From assembly GCA_964536835.1 (NCBI GenBank), contig CAZIAZ010000007.1, positions 7,367 through 71,366 of the forward strand: a stretch of 64,000 bases of DNA, read 5' to 3'. This DNA is from DAONFI01 sp035403485. Lineage in GTDB: Bacteria > Planctomycetota > Phycisphaerae > SM23-33. Below the pieces are notes generated by a model. That model was not told where the DNA came from. It ran no database searches and worked only from the letters and a program-made list of their open reading frames with translations. Both the position numbers and the translations under genes were made by a program. Positions within the stretch are counted from its first letter, which is position 1. The number at the start of each line of letters is the position of its first letter. Positions 43,847 through 51,692 of this stretch are shown here, in pieces.

Positions 43847-44172
43847 CGCATGCCTCTTACAGCTTGAGTAACATTATTTAAGCTGGCCGATTTTCCGTTT
43901 TTTTCGCGTATAAAGCTCAAAGACCACTTTTGTTATAAACGCTATTGAAATTCTCAGACGCAGAAGACAAAGAAATCTTTATTGAGCCATATAACGCGAA
44001 TCGGCCATTTTGAATCACAACATAAATTACATTATAAATAAACAAATCCCGCCGTTCGGCGAGAAAACATTCCGGAACTATAAAATTTACAGTATCACAG
44101 CGGAATTATCAAGCCTTTTAACCTCTTTTCGATGCCTGAAAAATTTTAACCGGCGAATTCCTGATGCCTGAT
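43847..44172. other. Intergenic region, no gene
   Basis: About 325 bp of AT-rich DNA upstream of the TPR gene and downstream of the rhomboid gene. It should contain the TPR promoter, but no -35/-10 pair is convincing. One small hairpin (CGCCGTTCGGCG near 44050) may belong to the end of the rhomboid transcript. Nothing else is visible. Confidence 0.3.
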
Positions 44173-45066
44173 TTATCGATTCTTGAACGTGTCGTTTATG
44201 CGGCGGTCTGTTTCGCGTTGACGTTTGGTGGCATTCTGAAGGGTTTTGCGTTCTTTGTCGTTCAATGAACCTATACCTTCCCTCTGTATTTTCTGGAGTA
44301 TCCGGTCTACTTCGCGTTCTTCCCCGGCGGCTGCGGCCATTCGACGTTTCCATGCGCCTTTATTGCTTCCATTCAAACGGCTGTCGGATTTTTTTTCGCG
44401 CATGACCGGCCAGGCCCATATCCTGAATGCCGCCGCAAACGCTCCGCCCAGATGTGCGACGTTGCTCATTACGGAATCGATGGCGCCGTTGACGGCGGCG
44501 TTCAGTACGCTTATCAGCATAAGCCCGAAGATTACCACCGCTGCCGGCCGTATCGGAACGGGAAATACGAAAAAAACCAGCCTGAATTGCGGACAATAAA
44601 CCGCGCATGCCAACAGCAATCCGAATACGCCGCCCGACGCGCCTATCAGAATCGCCGCAGGATTTGTCTGCGTGATTGCACCGATTATTACGTACAGCAG
44701 GCCAGCCGCCGCGCCGCAGCCGAGATAAAATCGCAAAAACGGCTTACTGCCCCACATGTTCTCAAGCGTAGTGCCCAGAAAATAAACGCCCAACATGTTC
44801 AGCAGAATGTGCCACACGCCGCCATGCAGGAACTGAAACGTCAGATATGTCCAGAACGCCCAGAACCGCTCAACGCTTACGCCGAACAGCGTGCTGATGA
44901 GCATGTTCCCGTCTAAAAAATACTGGACGATGAACGTCGCGGCGTTGATGATGAGCAGCCATTTGACTGCGGGCGTAAGCCTCGGCAGCCCCCACATCAT
45001 ATTGCCGTGCGTCGGCATGCCGCCGCCGTAATCGTCCTGCGTGTATTGCCGGTCGTGAATGCTCAT
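44173..45066 (-). CDS. Rhomboid-family intramembrane serine protease
   Basis: A 297-residue inner-membrane protease that cleaves membrane helices. Six membrane segments are visible. TFQFLHGGVWHILLNMLGVYFLG is the conserved HxxxN region, ILIGASGGVFGLL carries the catalytic Ser (GxSG), and NVAHLGGAFAAA the catalytic His. A C-terminal cytoplasmic tail of ~80 charged residues follows (VDRILQKIQREGIGSLNDKE), as in many planctomycete and Bacteroidetes rhomboids. Its start overlaps the Nudix stop codon (ATGA), so the two are coupled. Confidence 0.94.
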   Translation of the reverse strand: MSIHDRQYTQDDYGGGMPTHGNMMWGLPRLTPAVKWLLIINAATFIVQYFLDGNMLISTLFGVSVERFWAFWTYLTFQFLHGGVWHILLNMLGVYFLGTTLENMWGSKPFLRFYLGCGAAAGLLYVIIGAITQTNPAAILIGASGGVFGLLLACAVYCPQFRLVFFVFPVPIRPAAVVIFGLMLISVLNAAVNGAIDSVMSNVAHLGGAFAAAFRIWAWPVMREKKSDSRLNGSNKGAWKRRMAAAAGEEREVDRILQKIQREGIGSLNDKERKTLQNATKRQRETDRRINDTFKNR

Positions 45067-45602
45067 CGTTTGGACAATTCCTTCCTTATCCAGTACGTTC
45101 CCAATGCGGAAATGGTTTTGGCATCGCGTATCTGATTGTCGGCAAGCATGTTGCGAACTTCAGCGTCGCTGCGTATGATTACGGAGATATCCTCGTATTC
45201 TTCGAGTTTCTGGCTGCCGCGTTTAAGGCCGCTCGCCACGAAGGCGTATATGACTTCGTCGCTGTAGCCGGGGCATGAATACCAGCTTGCGAGTTCTTCA
45301 AAAATTTCTGCCGTGTAGCCGGTTTCTTCGAGCAGTTCGCGGCGTGCGCATTCTATCGGCGGTTCTCCGTTGTCGATAGTGCCGCAGGGCAGTTCCACCA
45401 GGTAATCAGCCGCCGGATAGCGATAGTTGCGTATTAAAACCATGCTGCCGTCGGTTAATATTGGCAGGATAAGCGCGGCGCCTGGATGACGGATGACGTC
45501 GCGATTTATCTCCTGGCCGGCGTGAGTCTGCAGCGTCAACCTGTCAAGATTGAAGTGAAAACTTTTATGCAGCCGCTCTTCCTTGATTATTTTTGCACTC
45601 AT
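45063..45602 (-). CDS. Nudix hydrolase, ADP-ribose pyrophosphatase-like
   Basis: Hydrolyses nucleoside diphosphate-linked compounds, probably ADP-ribose. It is 179 residues. The Nudix box G-x5-E-x7-R-E-x2-E-E-x-G is complete in GTIDNGEPPIECARRELLEE plus TG (about residues 78-99). LIRNYRYPAADYLVELPCG before it is typical of ADPRase-type enzymes. The ATG at 45602 (MSAKIIKEER) fits the family start; the longer in-frame start at 45653 is unlikely. It is upstream of and coupled to the rhomboid gene. Confidence 0.9.
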   Translation of the reverse strand: MSAKIIKEERLHKSFHFNLDRLTLQTHAGQEINRDVIRHPGAALILPILTDGSMVLIRNYRYPAADYLVELPCGTIDNGEPPIECARRELLEETGYTAEIFEELASWYSCPGYSDEVIYAFVASGLKRGSQKLEEYEDISVIIRSDAEVRNMLADNQIRDAKTISALGTYWIRKELSKR

Positions 45603-45695
45603 GCCGGGAATTATAACAAAACGCTGCGAAAGCGTAAACCCGTCAGCCGGCACAAATGAAACGAATAACAGATTTTTTGAAGAAAAACCCCCATG

Positions 45696-46595
45696 TTACA
45701 TTTTCATTGATTCTGCGACGACGGCCCATAAATTTTTTATATCTTCCGAACAGCCGGCCGGCGTATATTCCACTACCGCTTTTCTGCACAGTTGGGCTGC
45801 TGTGACGGATTTGTCGTAGCGTATGCGGCCGACGACCGTTAGGCTGTTATTTCGGGCGTGTGATTCAATTTCGTCTGTTATTTTCGGGTTTATGTTCCAT
45901 TTGTTGACGCACAGGAGCGTTTTAATTCCGAAGTGTCTGGTCAGTTCGGCTACGCGGGCCATGTCGTGTTGGCCGCTGAGGGTGGGTTCGGTTACGATGA
46001 GTACCGTGTCGGCGGCTGTTATTGAAGCGACAACCGGACAGCCTATGCCCGGCGAACCGTCTATAATGACCAGTTTCATGCCTCGCTCATCTGCAATGCT
46101 GTGAGCCTCTCGCCGTACCGTACTTACGAGCTTGCCGGAGTTTTCTTCCCCGATGCCGAGTTTTGCGTGAACCATCGGCCCGAATCGCGTCTGCGAGACA
46201 TACCATTCGCCGTTGATAGCTGGCGAAAAATCAATCGCCTCCGCCGGACAGAACCACGCACAGACCCCGCAGCCTTCGCATGAAATTGGGTCTATGGAAA
46301 AATACCCCGTGTGTATGGGATGAGAAATTTCGGGCCTGCCGGCGGAGACGGCATCGAATCGACACAGTTCCGCACATCTGCCGCAGCCGGTGCATTTGGC
46401 CGGATTTATTTCCGCCCGCCTGCCGCCGTAAAATTCTTCGCGACGGATTATCTGCGGTTCGAGTACGAGATGCAAGTCGGCGGCATCGACGTCGCAATCA
46501 GCCAGCACCGCCTCGTCCGCCATTGCTGCGAACGAGGCGACTATGGACGTCTTGCCCGTGCCGCCTTTGCCGCTGATTACGACCAGTTCTTTCAT
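45696..46595 (-). CDS. MinD-type ATPase with inserted ferredoxin domain (ORP cluster)
   Basis: A 299-residue P-loop ATPase of the MinD/Mrp superfamily. The deviant Walker A is SGKGGTGKT at the N-terminus. At about residues 66-125 two 4Fe-4S motifs are inserted (CTGCGRCAELCRF and CEGCGVCAWFCPAEAI). Walker B is VIIDGSPGIGCPV. Its paralogue lies directly upstream, overlapping by ATGA. Pairs like this occur in the orp operons of Desulfovibrio (DVU2103/2104), where they associate with the orange protein. It probably handles metal or Fe-S clusters using ATP. It is last gene of the minus-strand operon. Confidence 0.92.
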   Translation of the reverse strand: MKELVVISGKGGTGKTSIVASFAAMADEAVLADCDVDAADLHLVLEPQIIRREEFYGGRRAEINPAKCTGCGRCAELCRFDAVSAGRPEISHPIHTGYFSIDPISCEGCGVCAWFCPAEAIDFSPAINGEWYVSQTRFGPMVHAKLGIGEENSGKLVSTVRREAHSIADERGMKLVIIDGSPGIGCPVVASITAADTVLIVTEPTLSGQHDMARVAELTRHFGIKTLLCVNKWNINPKITDEIESHARNNSLTVVGRIRYDKSVTAAQLCRKAVVEYTPAGCSEDIKNLWAVVAESMKM

Positions 46596-47440
46596 CGCTG
46601 TTCGTCCTTTATCAGAGCCGTCAGCAGTTTTTCGAAACATTTTCGGTAATGCTGCGATACTTCGGCAGCCATGATTCCGCGGGAATATGCTTCCGCCACT
46701 TCACGTACGTCCGGAATTTCAGCGAGTATCGCGATGGACTCATCGTCGCAATATTTTTTTGTGCAATTATCGCCGCAGTCCGCGCGATTGATTATGACGC
46801 CGAAGGGCAGTTTGAGTTTTCGCACTGTTTCGACCGCCAGCCGCAGGTCATTCAGGCCGAAAGGAGTCGGTTCGGTTACCAGCAATACGAAATCGCTGTC
46901 GCGGATAGCTTCAATAACAGGGCATGACGTGCCTGGCGGACAGTCCAGGATGATAAGTTCGGCGTTCGGGGCTGCAGCCTTTACGCATCGTATGACAGGC
47001 GGGCTCATGACTTCGCCGACATTAAGAAGGCCTTTGACGAAATCTATCTTGCCGGCTGTGCCGATGTGCAGCCAGCCGGTCTGCCTGAAAGATTCCTTAA
47101 TCGCGCCGCTTGGGCACACTTCCCAGCAACCGCCGCAACTGTGACATAATTCCGGAAAAGTCAGAACAGTCCTGTTCATGGCGAGAATGGCACTATATTG
47201 GCAGATTTTACCGCATTGTCCGCAGCCGGTGCATAGCGACTCATCAACTGCCGGTACGCCGATTTTCACGGCTTTTTTTTCGGTAAAATGCGGTTTTAGA
47301 AATAAATCGCCGTTGGGTTCTTCCACGTCGCAATCAAGATATGCTACGTGACGGCCCAATGCCGCCGCCACGTACGCCAGATTGGTAGCTACGGTCGTCT
47401 TGCCCGTGCCGCCTTTGCCACTTGCGACGGATAATTTCAT
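46592..47440 (-). CDS. MinD-type ATPase with inserted ferredoxin domain (ORP cluster)
   Basis: Paralogue of the next gene, 282 residues. Walker A is SGKGGTGKTTVATNL and DCDVEEPNG follows. Two 4Fe-4S motifs are inserted (CTGCGQCGKICQYSAI and CHSCGGCWEVCPSGAI), and the Walker B loop is LDCPPGTSCPV. Later cysteines occur in CGDNCTKKYC. The two proteins likely form a heterodimer, as deduced for the homologous pair in the Desulfovibrio ORP complex. The start is ATG 47440 (MKLSVASGKGG) or six codons earlier at 47458; the first is closer to the family N-terminus. Confidence 0.92.
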   Translation of the reverse strand: MKLSVASGKGGTGKTTVATNLAYVAAALGRHVAYLDCDVEEPNGDLFLKPHFTEKKAVKIGVPAVDESLCTGCGQCGKICQYSAILAMNRTVLTFPELCHSCGGCWEVCPSGAIKESFRQTGWLHIGTAGKIDFVKGLLNVGEVMSPPVIRCVKAAAPNAELIILDCPPGTSCPVIEAIRDSDFVLLVTEPTPFGLNDLRLAVETVRKLKLPFGVIINRADCGDNCTKKYCDDESIAILAEIPDVREVAEAYSRGIMAAEVSQHYRKCFEKLLTALIKDEQR

Positions 47441-47460
47441 CAAATTGCTGTCCAGCATTA

Positions 47461-47805
47461 CTATTTTGTGGAAACGTTTTGCAGTTCTTCTATTCGCCGG
47501 TTGATTTCCCTGAGGTTTTCGCCCAGAGACTCTGCGCGTTGCTTAAGCGCATCCAAATCGCCGTTTTGCGACGAAACATCCGGGTTCGTAATGCCGGCCC
47601 GCTGACGGCCTGTCAGGCCTGTTGCCCTGAAAATATTTCGCCATCCGCGGCCATTTCCCAACCCCAGACCTCTGCCGAAATGTGCAAAACATCTTCCGAT
47701 GCCGTTATTCATGTAACCTGGGGTGGAATAACCTGCGCAATAACCTGCGCCGCGTCCAGTCATTGGCCCCATACCATTGGGACCTGTTCTGTCGCCTCTG
47801 GGCAT
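47461..47805 (-). CDS. DUF5320-type Gly/Met-rich small protein
   Basis: A 114-residue protein. The N-terminus MPRGDRTGPNGMGPMTGRGAG with the following YCAGY is the DUF5320 hallmark. A Gly-rich middle (HFGRGLGLGNGRGW) and a C-terminal coiled coil (LKQRAESLGENLREINRRIEEL) follow. Such proteins are repeatedly found next to NifX/ORP-like and MinD-type genes in anaerobes; their biochemical role is not known to me. The start at 47805 has GAGAGG six bases upstream; an in-frame start at 47838 is unlikely. Third gene of the minus-strand operon. Confidence 0.85.
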   Translation of the reverse strand: MPRGDRTGPNGMGPMTGRGAGYCAGYSTPGYMNNGIGRCFAHFGRGLGLGNGRGWRNIFRATGLTGRQRAGITNPDVSSQNGDLDALKQRAESLGENLREINRRIEELQNVSTK

Positions 47806-47838
47806 AATATGCCTCTCTTTCTGTTGTAATATGAACAA

Positions 47839-48258
47839 TCACGCGCGGGTCATGAAGCGTGAGACCCACGTTTTAGCCTTGAAAAATTTTATCGTAAATT
47901 CTTCAGCCTTCTTTTCGTCGAAGGCTTTGCAGGTGAATATGTTTATGTAAGCCGTTTTTGTAGCTTCGGAGAAATGGCCGGTTATGGAGCTGGTCTCAAT
48001 AAATTGAATCAGGCTGTAACCTTTCGTATGTTCGCAGTTTTCGCCGAAATACGGCATTTGCGGCTCGCCGTACGGCGTCATGTCGATGACTTTGCAAAGT
48101 TCCAGCGTGAACCTGGCCAGCGATTCTTTCGTTGATATCGCTTCGACGTCGCAGTCATACATGTCCAGGATAAGCTCCCAGCCGAAAACTACGTTGCGTC
48201 CCGCAGGCACTTTGCCGGCGGTGACGACTTTGGAATCCAGAATAGCGGAATTAGCCAT
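47839..48258 (-). CDS. S-adenosylmethionine decarboxylase-like (SpeD/SpeH) protein
   Basis: A 139-residue protein aligning with class-1b bacterial AdoMet decarboxylase proenzymes. FGWELILDMYDCDVEAI matches their first strand and GHHL-D-YGC-type region. The active-site residues fall at correct spacing: Ser90 (cleavage site), His95 and Cys110 in SSITGH and NIFTC, the same +5/+15 pattern as Ser63, His68 and Cys83 of the Thermotoga enzyme. The Glu before the processing Ser is Thr here. No spermidine synthase is nearby. Within the ORP operon its substrate may differ. The ATG at 48258 has AGGAG nine bases upstream. Confidence 0.75.
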   Translation of the reverse strand: MANSAILDSKVVTAGKVPAGRNVVFGWELILDMYDCDVEAISTKESLARFTLELCKVIDMTPYGEPQMPYFGENCEHTKGYSLIQFIETSSITGHFSEATKTAYINIFTCKAFDEKKAEEFTIKFFKAKTWVSRFMTRA

Positions 48259-48312
48259 TTCAATTTCTCCTAAAAAATTTTTATTAAATCCACTATCCAA
48301 TCACTTGATTGT

Positions 48313-48705
48313 TTAATTCAGATTTTGTCTGCAGCGGCGTTTTTGGCCTTCTCGCTGCCGTCGTCTCTGGCAGCAGCCGGGCATGAAAAATTCACCCTGC
48401 TGCAGCCGGCCTTCTACAAAGGCTGACAACACACATTCCACATTCCCGCATATCTGGGGGATGACTTCTATGCCGCGCGTCAGGACAGCGGCCTGGAAGG
48501 GCTTTGAAATCGCACCGCATATCAGAACGTCAACGTTGGCGTCCGAGAGTTTCATAGACCTGGCGTGCGGCATGTCCGTCTCTAACGGAACATCCTGGCG
48601 GGTTCGCTCCATGCCGCCGTCATATTCAACGATAAGCACATTTGCGGCTACGTCGAATACTGGGCTGACACGGCCCTGCCAGTGTGGTATCGCGACTCTA
48701 GTCAT
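48313..48705 (-). CDS. NifX/ORP-type dinitrogenase-cofactor domain protein
   Basis: A 130-residue protein of the dinitrogenase iron-molybdenum cofactor (NifX/NafY/ORP) domain family. MTRVAIPHWQGRVSPVFDVA is the usual start, DVLICGAISKPF and GIEVIPQICGNVE follow. The C-terminal tail is Cys- and Arg-rich (MPGCCQRRRQREG onward). The family binds metal-sulfur clusters or their precursors. First gene of the minus-strand operon; a sigma-54 promoter match (48718-48732) lies so close that the message would be almost leaderless. No ribosome binding site precedes the ATG. Confidence 0.88.
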   Translation of the reverse strand: MTRVAIPHWQGRVSPVFDVAANVLIVEYDGGMERTRQDVPLETDMPHARSMKLSDANVDVLICGAISKPFQAAVLTRGIEVIPQICGNVECVLSAFVEGRLQQGEFFMPGCCQRRRQREGQKRRCRQNLN

Positions 48706-48717
48706 GCCATGTTAAAT

Positions 48718-48732
48718 GCAATAAGTATGCCA
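48718..48732 (-). promoter_or_regulatory. Sigma-54 (-24/-12) promoter of the minus-strand ORP operon
   Basis: On the minus strand TGGCATACTTATTGC, matching TGGCAC-N5-TTGC with the correct 10-base spacing between GG and GC. The predicted start of transcription is 1-2 bases before the ATG at 48705. A candidate activator site lies about 125 bp upstream (48843-48860). Confidence 0.75.
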
Positions 48733-48802
48733 GATTTTTTAAAATATTTAACGTTAGTAATTTCAAGGCATTATGATTATCCGTGGATTTGCCGGCTCAG
48801 GA

Positions 48803-48860
48803 TATAATAGTGCAAAATGAATTAAAATTGCATAAAAAATCATTGCATATTGCACGATTA
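48803..48860. promoter_or_regulatory. Activator upstream sites and -10 of the regulator gene
   Basis: A TATAAT box (48803-48808) without a good -35 may serve the regulator gene. Two dyads follow: TGCAA-12-TTGCA (48811-48832) and TTGCATATTGCACGATTA (48843-48860). The second is 17/18 identical to the reverse complement of 50238-50255. Placed between a sigma-54 promoter and the activator gene, they are probable binding sites of that activator and could also allow autoregulation. Confidence 0.6.
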
Positions 48861-48878
48861 TGTGGTAGCCTTCATGAT

Positions 48879-50240
48879 ATGAAACCCATCAAAAACATCG
48901 AACGCGAAGCCGCCATTCTCGATTCCGTCAATGAAGGTGTTTTTACCGTCGACTCCGAATGGCGGATATCCGCGTTTAACAAGGCTGCCGAGCGGATTAC
49001 GGGCGTATCCCGCCGGCAGGCTATCGGCAGCCGATGTTGCGACGTTTTCAGGGCTAATATCTGCGAGACGGATTGTGCTCTCCGGCGTACGATGCAGAGC
49101 GGCCAGCCGGTAGTGAATACCACCGCTCACATTGTCGACATTAATGGCCGGCGGATTCCGATACGAATATCGACGGCTCTTTTGCGGAACAATGACGGCG
49201 ATATAGTCGGCGGCGTGGAGACGTTTCAGGATTTGACGCAGGTTGAGCAGTTGCAGAAGGAGTTGCAGTCGCGTTATACGTTTGAAGACATCGTCGGCCG
49301 CAGCCCGGCAATGATGCGACTGTTTGAAATCGTGCCGCAGATAGCGGCTAGCGGCAGTACCGTGTTGATAGAAGGCCCCAGCGGAACGGGCAAGGAACTG
49401 TTCGCCAGGGCGATTCACAATCTCTCGCCTCGCAAGAAAAAGCCGTTCATCGCCGTCAACTGTGCCGCTCTGCCCGACACTCTGCTGGAAAGCGAACTTT
49501 TCGGACATAAAGCCGGCGCTTTTACCGACGCACGCCGCGATAAGCCCGGCCGATTCGCCATCGCCGACGGCGGTACGATTTTCCTGGATGAAATCGGCGA
49601 TATTTCGCAGGCTATGCAGGTGCGGCTGTTGAGGGTGCTCCAGGAGCGGGTCATCGAACCGCTAGGCGGCGTAAAGCCGCTGGCTGTGAACGTACGGGTG
49701 ATTGCTGCGACGAATAAAAATCTATCGGCAATGGTGCAGGCTGGCACGTTCCGCGAGGATTTGTATTACCGCATTCGCGTCATACACCTGCAACTGCCGA
49801 GCCTGAAACAGCGTCGCGAGGATATTCCGCTATTGGTGGAATATCTGATAAACAGGTTCAACCGGCTGCAGGGCAGGGATATCGCAGGCGTCAGCGAGCA
49901 GGTGATGGCCAGGCTGATGGAGCATGATTATCCAGGAAACGTTCGCGAGCTGGAAAACATTATCGAGCAGGCGTTCGTGTTGTGCCGCGGCGGCATAATC
50001 GAAATCAATCATCTGCCGCCGGAATTACGGCCGACGGCTGGCCGTGGCATTGCGGAAAACCAGCCCATGTGCCTCGGCGATATCGAAAAACTTTTCATTA
50101 CCGAGACGCTGCAGCGACGCGGCGGCAACCGCAAAAAAACCGCCGCAGACCTCGGCATAAATGTCAGCACCTTGTATAGAAAAATACGTCAGTACGGTAT
50201 CGGAATTCCTGAGGCGGATGGCCGCGGCCAACGAAAATAA
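48879..50240 (+). CDS. Sigma-54-dependent activator (PAS-AAA-Fis HTH)
   Basis: A 453-residue bacterial enhancer-binding protein. The PAS domain (about residues 8-125) contains a cysteine series, CCDVFRANICETDC, typical of redox- or cluster-sensing PAS domains. The AAA+ domain has Walker A GPSGTGKELFARAI, the sigma-54 loop as GAFTDA (consensus GAFTGA), Walker B GGTIFLDEIGD, and the arginine-finger region REDLYYRIRV. A Fis-type HTH closes the protein (NRKKTAADLGINVSTLYRKI). It lacks a receiver domain. It lies between the two operons it likely controls, like DVU2106 in Desulfovibrio. The ATG at 48879 is set by the PAS start; a GTG at 48783 is less likely. Confidence 0.9.
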   Translation: MKPIKNIEREAAILDSVNEGVFTVDSEWRISAFNKAAERITGVSRRQAIGSRCCDVFRANICETDCALRRTMQSGQPVVNTTAHIVDINGRRIPIRISTALLRNNDGDIVGGVETFQDLTQVEQLQKELQSRYTFEDIVGRSPAMMRLFEIVPQIAASGSTVLIEGPSGTGKELFARAIHNLSPRKKKPFIAVNCAALPDTLLESELFGHKAGAFTDARRDKPGRFAIADGGTIFLDEIGDISQAMQVRLLRVLQERVIEPLGGVKPLAVNVRVIAATNKNLSAMVQAGTFREDLYYRIRVIHLQLPSLKQRREDIPLLVEYLINRFNRLQGRDIAGVSEQVMARLMEHDYPGNVRELENIIEQAFVLCRGGIIEINHLPPELRPTAGRGIAENQPMCLGDIEKLFITETLQRRGGNRKKTAADLGINVSTLYRKIRQYGIGIPEADGRGQRK

Positions 50241-50255
50241 TCGTGCAAAATGCAA
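50238..50255. promoter_or_regulatory. Candidate activator upstream site for the plus-strand ORP operon
   Basis: TAATCGTGCAAAATGCAA, the reverse complement of 48843-48860 with one mismatch. It begins at the stop codon of the activator gene and lies about 100 bp upstream of the sigma-54 promoter at 50344, a normal enhancer distance. Confidence 0.65.
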
Positions 50256-50343
50256 TAATATGACGCCGCCGAAATTTCATGGCAGTACCGACGATGTTTT
50301 TAAGGCTTTTTAAATGTGGGTCTTATGATTTTTTTGGAAATTG

Positions 50344-50358
50344 TGGCATGTATGTTGC
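50344..50358 (+). promoter_or_regulatory. Sigma-54 (-24/-12) promoter of the plus-strand ORP operon
   Basis: TGGCATGTATGTTGC, an excellent match to TGGCACG-N4-TTGC with GG and GC ten bases apart. The predicted start near 50370 leaves a leader of about 36 nt before the ATG at 50406. Confidence 0.8.
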
Positions 50359-50405
50359 TGTTTGTTTTCCGGGCAGGTTTTATGAAACGAAAGGAATTTT
50401 GGAAA

Positions 50406-50768
50406 ATGAAAATAGCAATTACATCGCAGGGCAGGGAAATGACAGACGCCGTCGACCAGCGATTCGGACGTGCGAAGTTTTTTATTGTCGCTGATACCCG
50501 GAGTGGAGAAACTTCAGCCGTTGACAACATGCAGAACCTCAATGCCGCCCAGGGCGCAGGTATACAGGCTGGCGCGAATGTCGTTTCGCTCGGCGTGGAG
50601 GCGGTCATTACCGGCCATGTCGGGCCAAAGGCGTTTGCCACGCTTAATGCCGGCGGCGTAAAAATTTACACCGGCGCTGGCGGCGGCGTCGCGGACGCAC
50701 TCGAAAAATTCAAAGCCGGCGAACTTACGCAGATTCAATCGGCTGACGTGGAAAGCCATTGGGTTTGA
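50406..50768 (+). CDS. ORP/NifX-type iron-molybdenum cofactor-binding domain protein
   Basis: A 120-residue single-domain protein. MKIAITSQGREMTDAVDQRFG is the family start, FFIVADTRSGE follows, and AVITGHVGPKAFATLNAGGVKIY is the conserved second half. It lacks cysteines, as do several NifX/ORP-like proteins that hold clusters non-covalently. The orange protein of Desulfovibrio binds a Mo-Cu sulfide cluster in such a fold; whether this one does is inference. First gene of the plus-strand operon, downstream of a sigma-54 promoter and 66 bp upstream of the Mrp ATPase. Confidence 0.9.
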   Translation: MKIAITSQGREMTDAVDQRFGRAKFFIVADTRSGETSAVDNMQNLNAAQGAGIQAGANVVSLGVEAVITGHVGPKAFATLNAGGVKIYTGAGGGVADALEKFKAGELTQIQSADVESHWV

Positions 50769-50834
50769 AACACGCACACACACCTCGCCTGGCCAATTAT
50801 GTGCATAATTATCATGGAAAGAGAGTGACAGTAA

Positions 50835-51692
50835 ATGAGCGAAACGGAATGCAAGTCGTATTCAGCCGACGAATCACAGCGGCAGTTGGAGGAAGTGGAA
50901 CTTCAGACGAACATGGACCGCATCGGCCACAAAATCATGGTGCTTTCAGGCAAGGGCGGAGTGGGCAAAAGCACGGTGGCGGCTAATCTGGCGATGTCTC
51001 TGGCGAAAGCCGGCAAAAAAGTCGGCCTTCTGGATGTTGACCTTCACGGGCCGAGCATTCAGAAGATATTGGGCCTTGACGGTCAACGAGCCGGCTGCCA
51101 GCAGAACGGCAAAATCATGCCGATTCGCCTGTCATGCAATTTCTGCGTCATTACGCTGGGGCTTTTCCTGGATAGCGAAAAGGACGCCGTCATCTGGCGC
51201 GGGCCCATGAAATATAACGTCATAAGGCAATTTCTGAAAGACACGCAATGGGGCGATCTGGATTATCTGGTGATAGATTTGCCGCCCGGCACTGGCGATG
51301 AGCCGCTGAATGTGGCACAGCTTATCGGTGCAGGCACGACGGCTGTCGTGGTCACTACGCCGCAGGAGGTCGCCATATCCGACGTCCGCCGCAGTCTTTC
51401 GTTCTGCAAATCGCTGAAAGTGAAAGTGCTGGGCATTATCGAAAACATGAGCGGTTTCACGTGTCCGCATTGCGGCCGGCATGTGGATATTTTCAGGTCG
51501 GGCGGCGGAGAAAGGTTAGCCGCCGAGATGGCTGTGCCGTTCCTCGGCAAAATCCCGTTCGACCCGCAGATAGTGGAATCGGGCGACTGCGGAAAGCCTT
51601 TTGTGGAAAAATTCGCCGACAGCCAGGCGGCTCGGGCTTTTGCTGAAATCATCAAACCTATTATTGACGACAAAACGGAGAATGAAAAATGA
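50835..51692 (+). CDS. Mrp/NBP35-family P-loop ATPase (ORP cluster)
   Basis: A 285-residue ATPase of the Fe-S carrier family ApbC/Mrp. Walker A is SGKGGVGKSTVAANL, the switch region is DVDLHGPSIQ, LPPGTGDEPL is the Mrp signature, and MSGFTCPHCGRHVDIF carries the CxxC that bridges a 4Fe-4S cluster in the dimer. Thus an Fe-S or metal-cluster carrier. It overlaps the following NifX-like gene by ATGA. It is the counterpart of DVU2109 in Desulfovibrio orp2. Confidence 0.93.
   Translation: MSETECKSYSADESQRQLEEVELQTNMDRIGHKIMVLSGKGGVGKSTVAANLAMSLAKAGKKVGLLDVDLHGPSIQKILGLDGQRAGCQQNGKIMPIRLSCNFCVITLGLFLDSEKDAVIWRGPMKYNVIRQFLKDTQWGDLDYLVIDLPPGTGDEPLNVAQLIGAGTTAVVVTTPQEVAISDVRRSLSFCKSLKVKVLGIIENMSGFTCPHCGRHVDIFRSGGGERLAAEMAVPFLGKIPFDPQIVESGDCGKPFVEKFADSQAARAFAEIIKPIIDDKTENEK

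Noticed and set aside
48858..49508. 216-codon frame antisense to the sigma-54 activator
   Set aside because: The plus strand carries all PAS and AAA motifs; the antisense product is compositionally odd.
50294..50315. Second possible sigma-54 promoter around TGGCAGTACCG
   Set aside because: No TTGC at the correct distance; the match at 50344 is far better.
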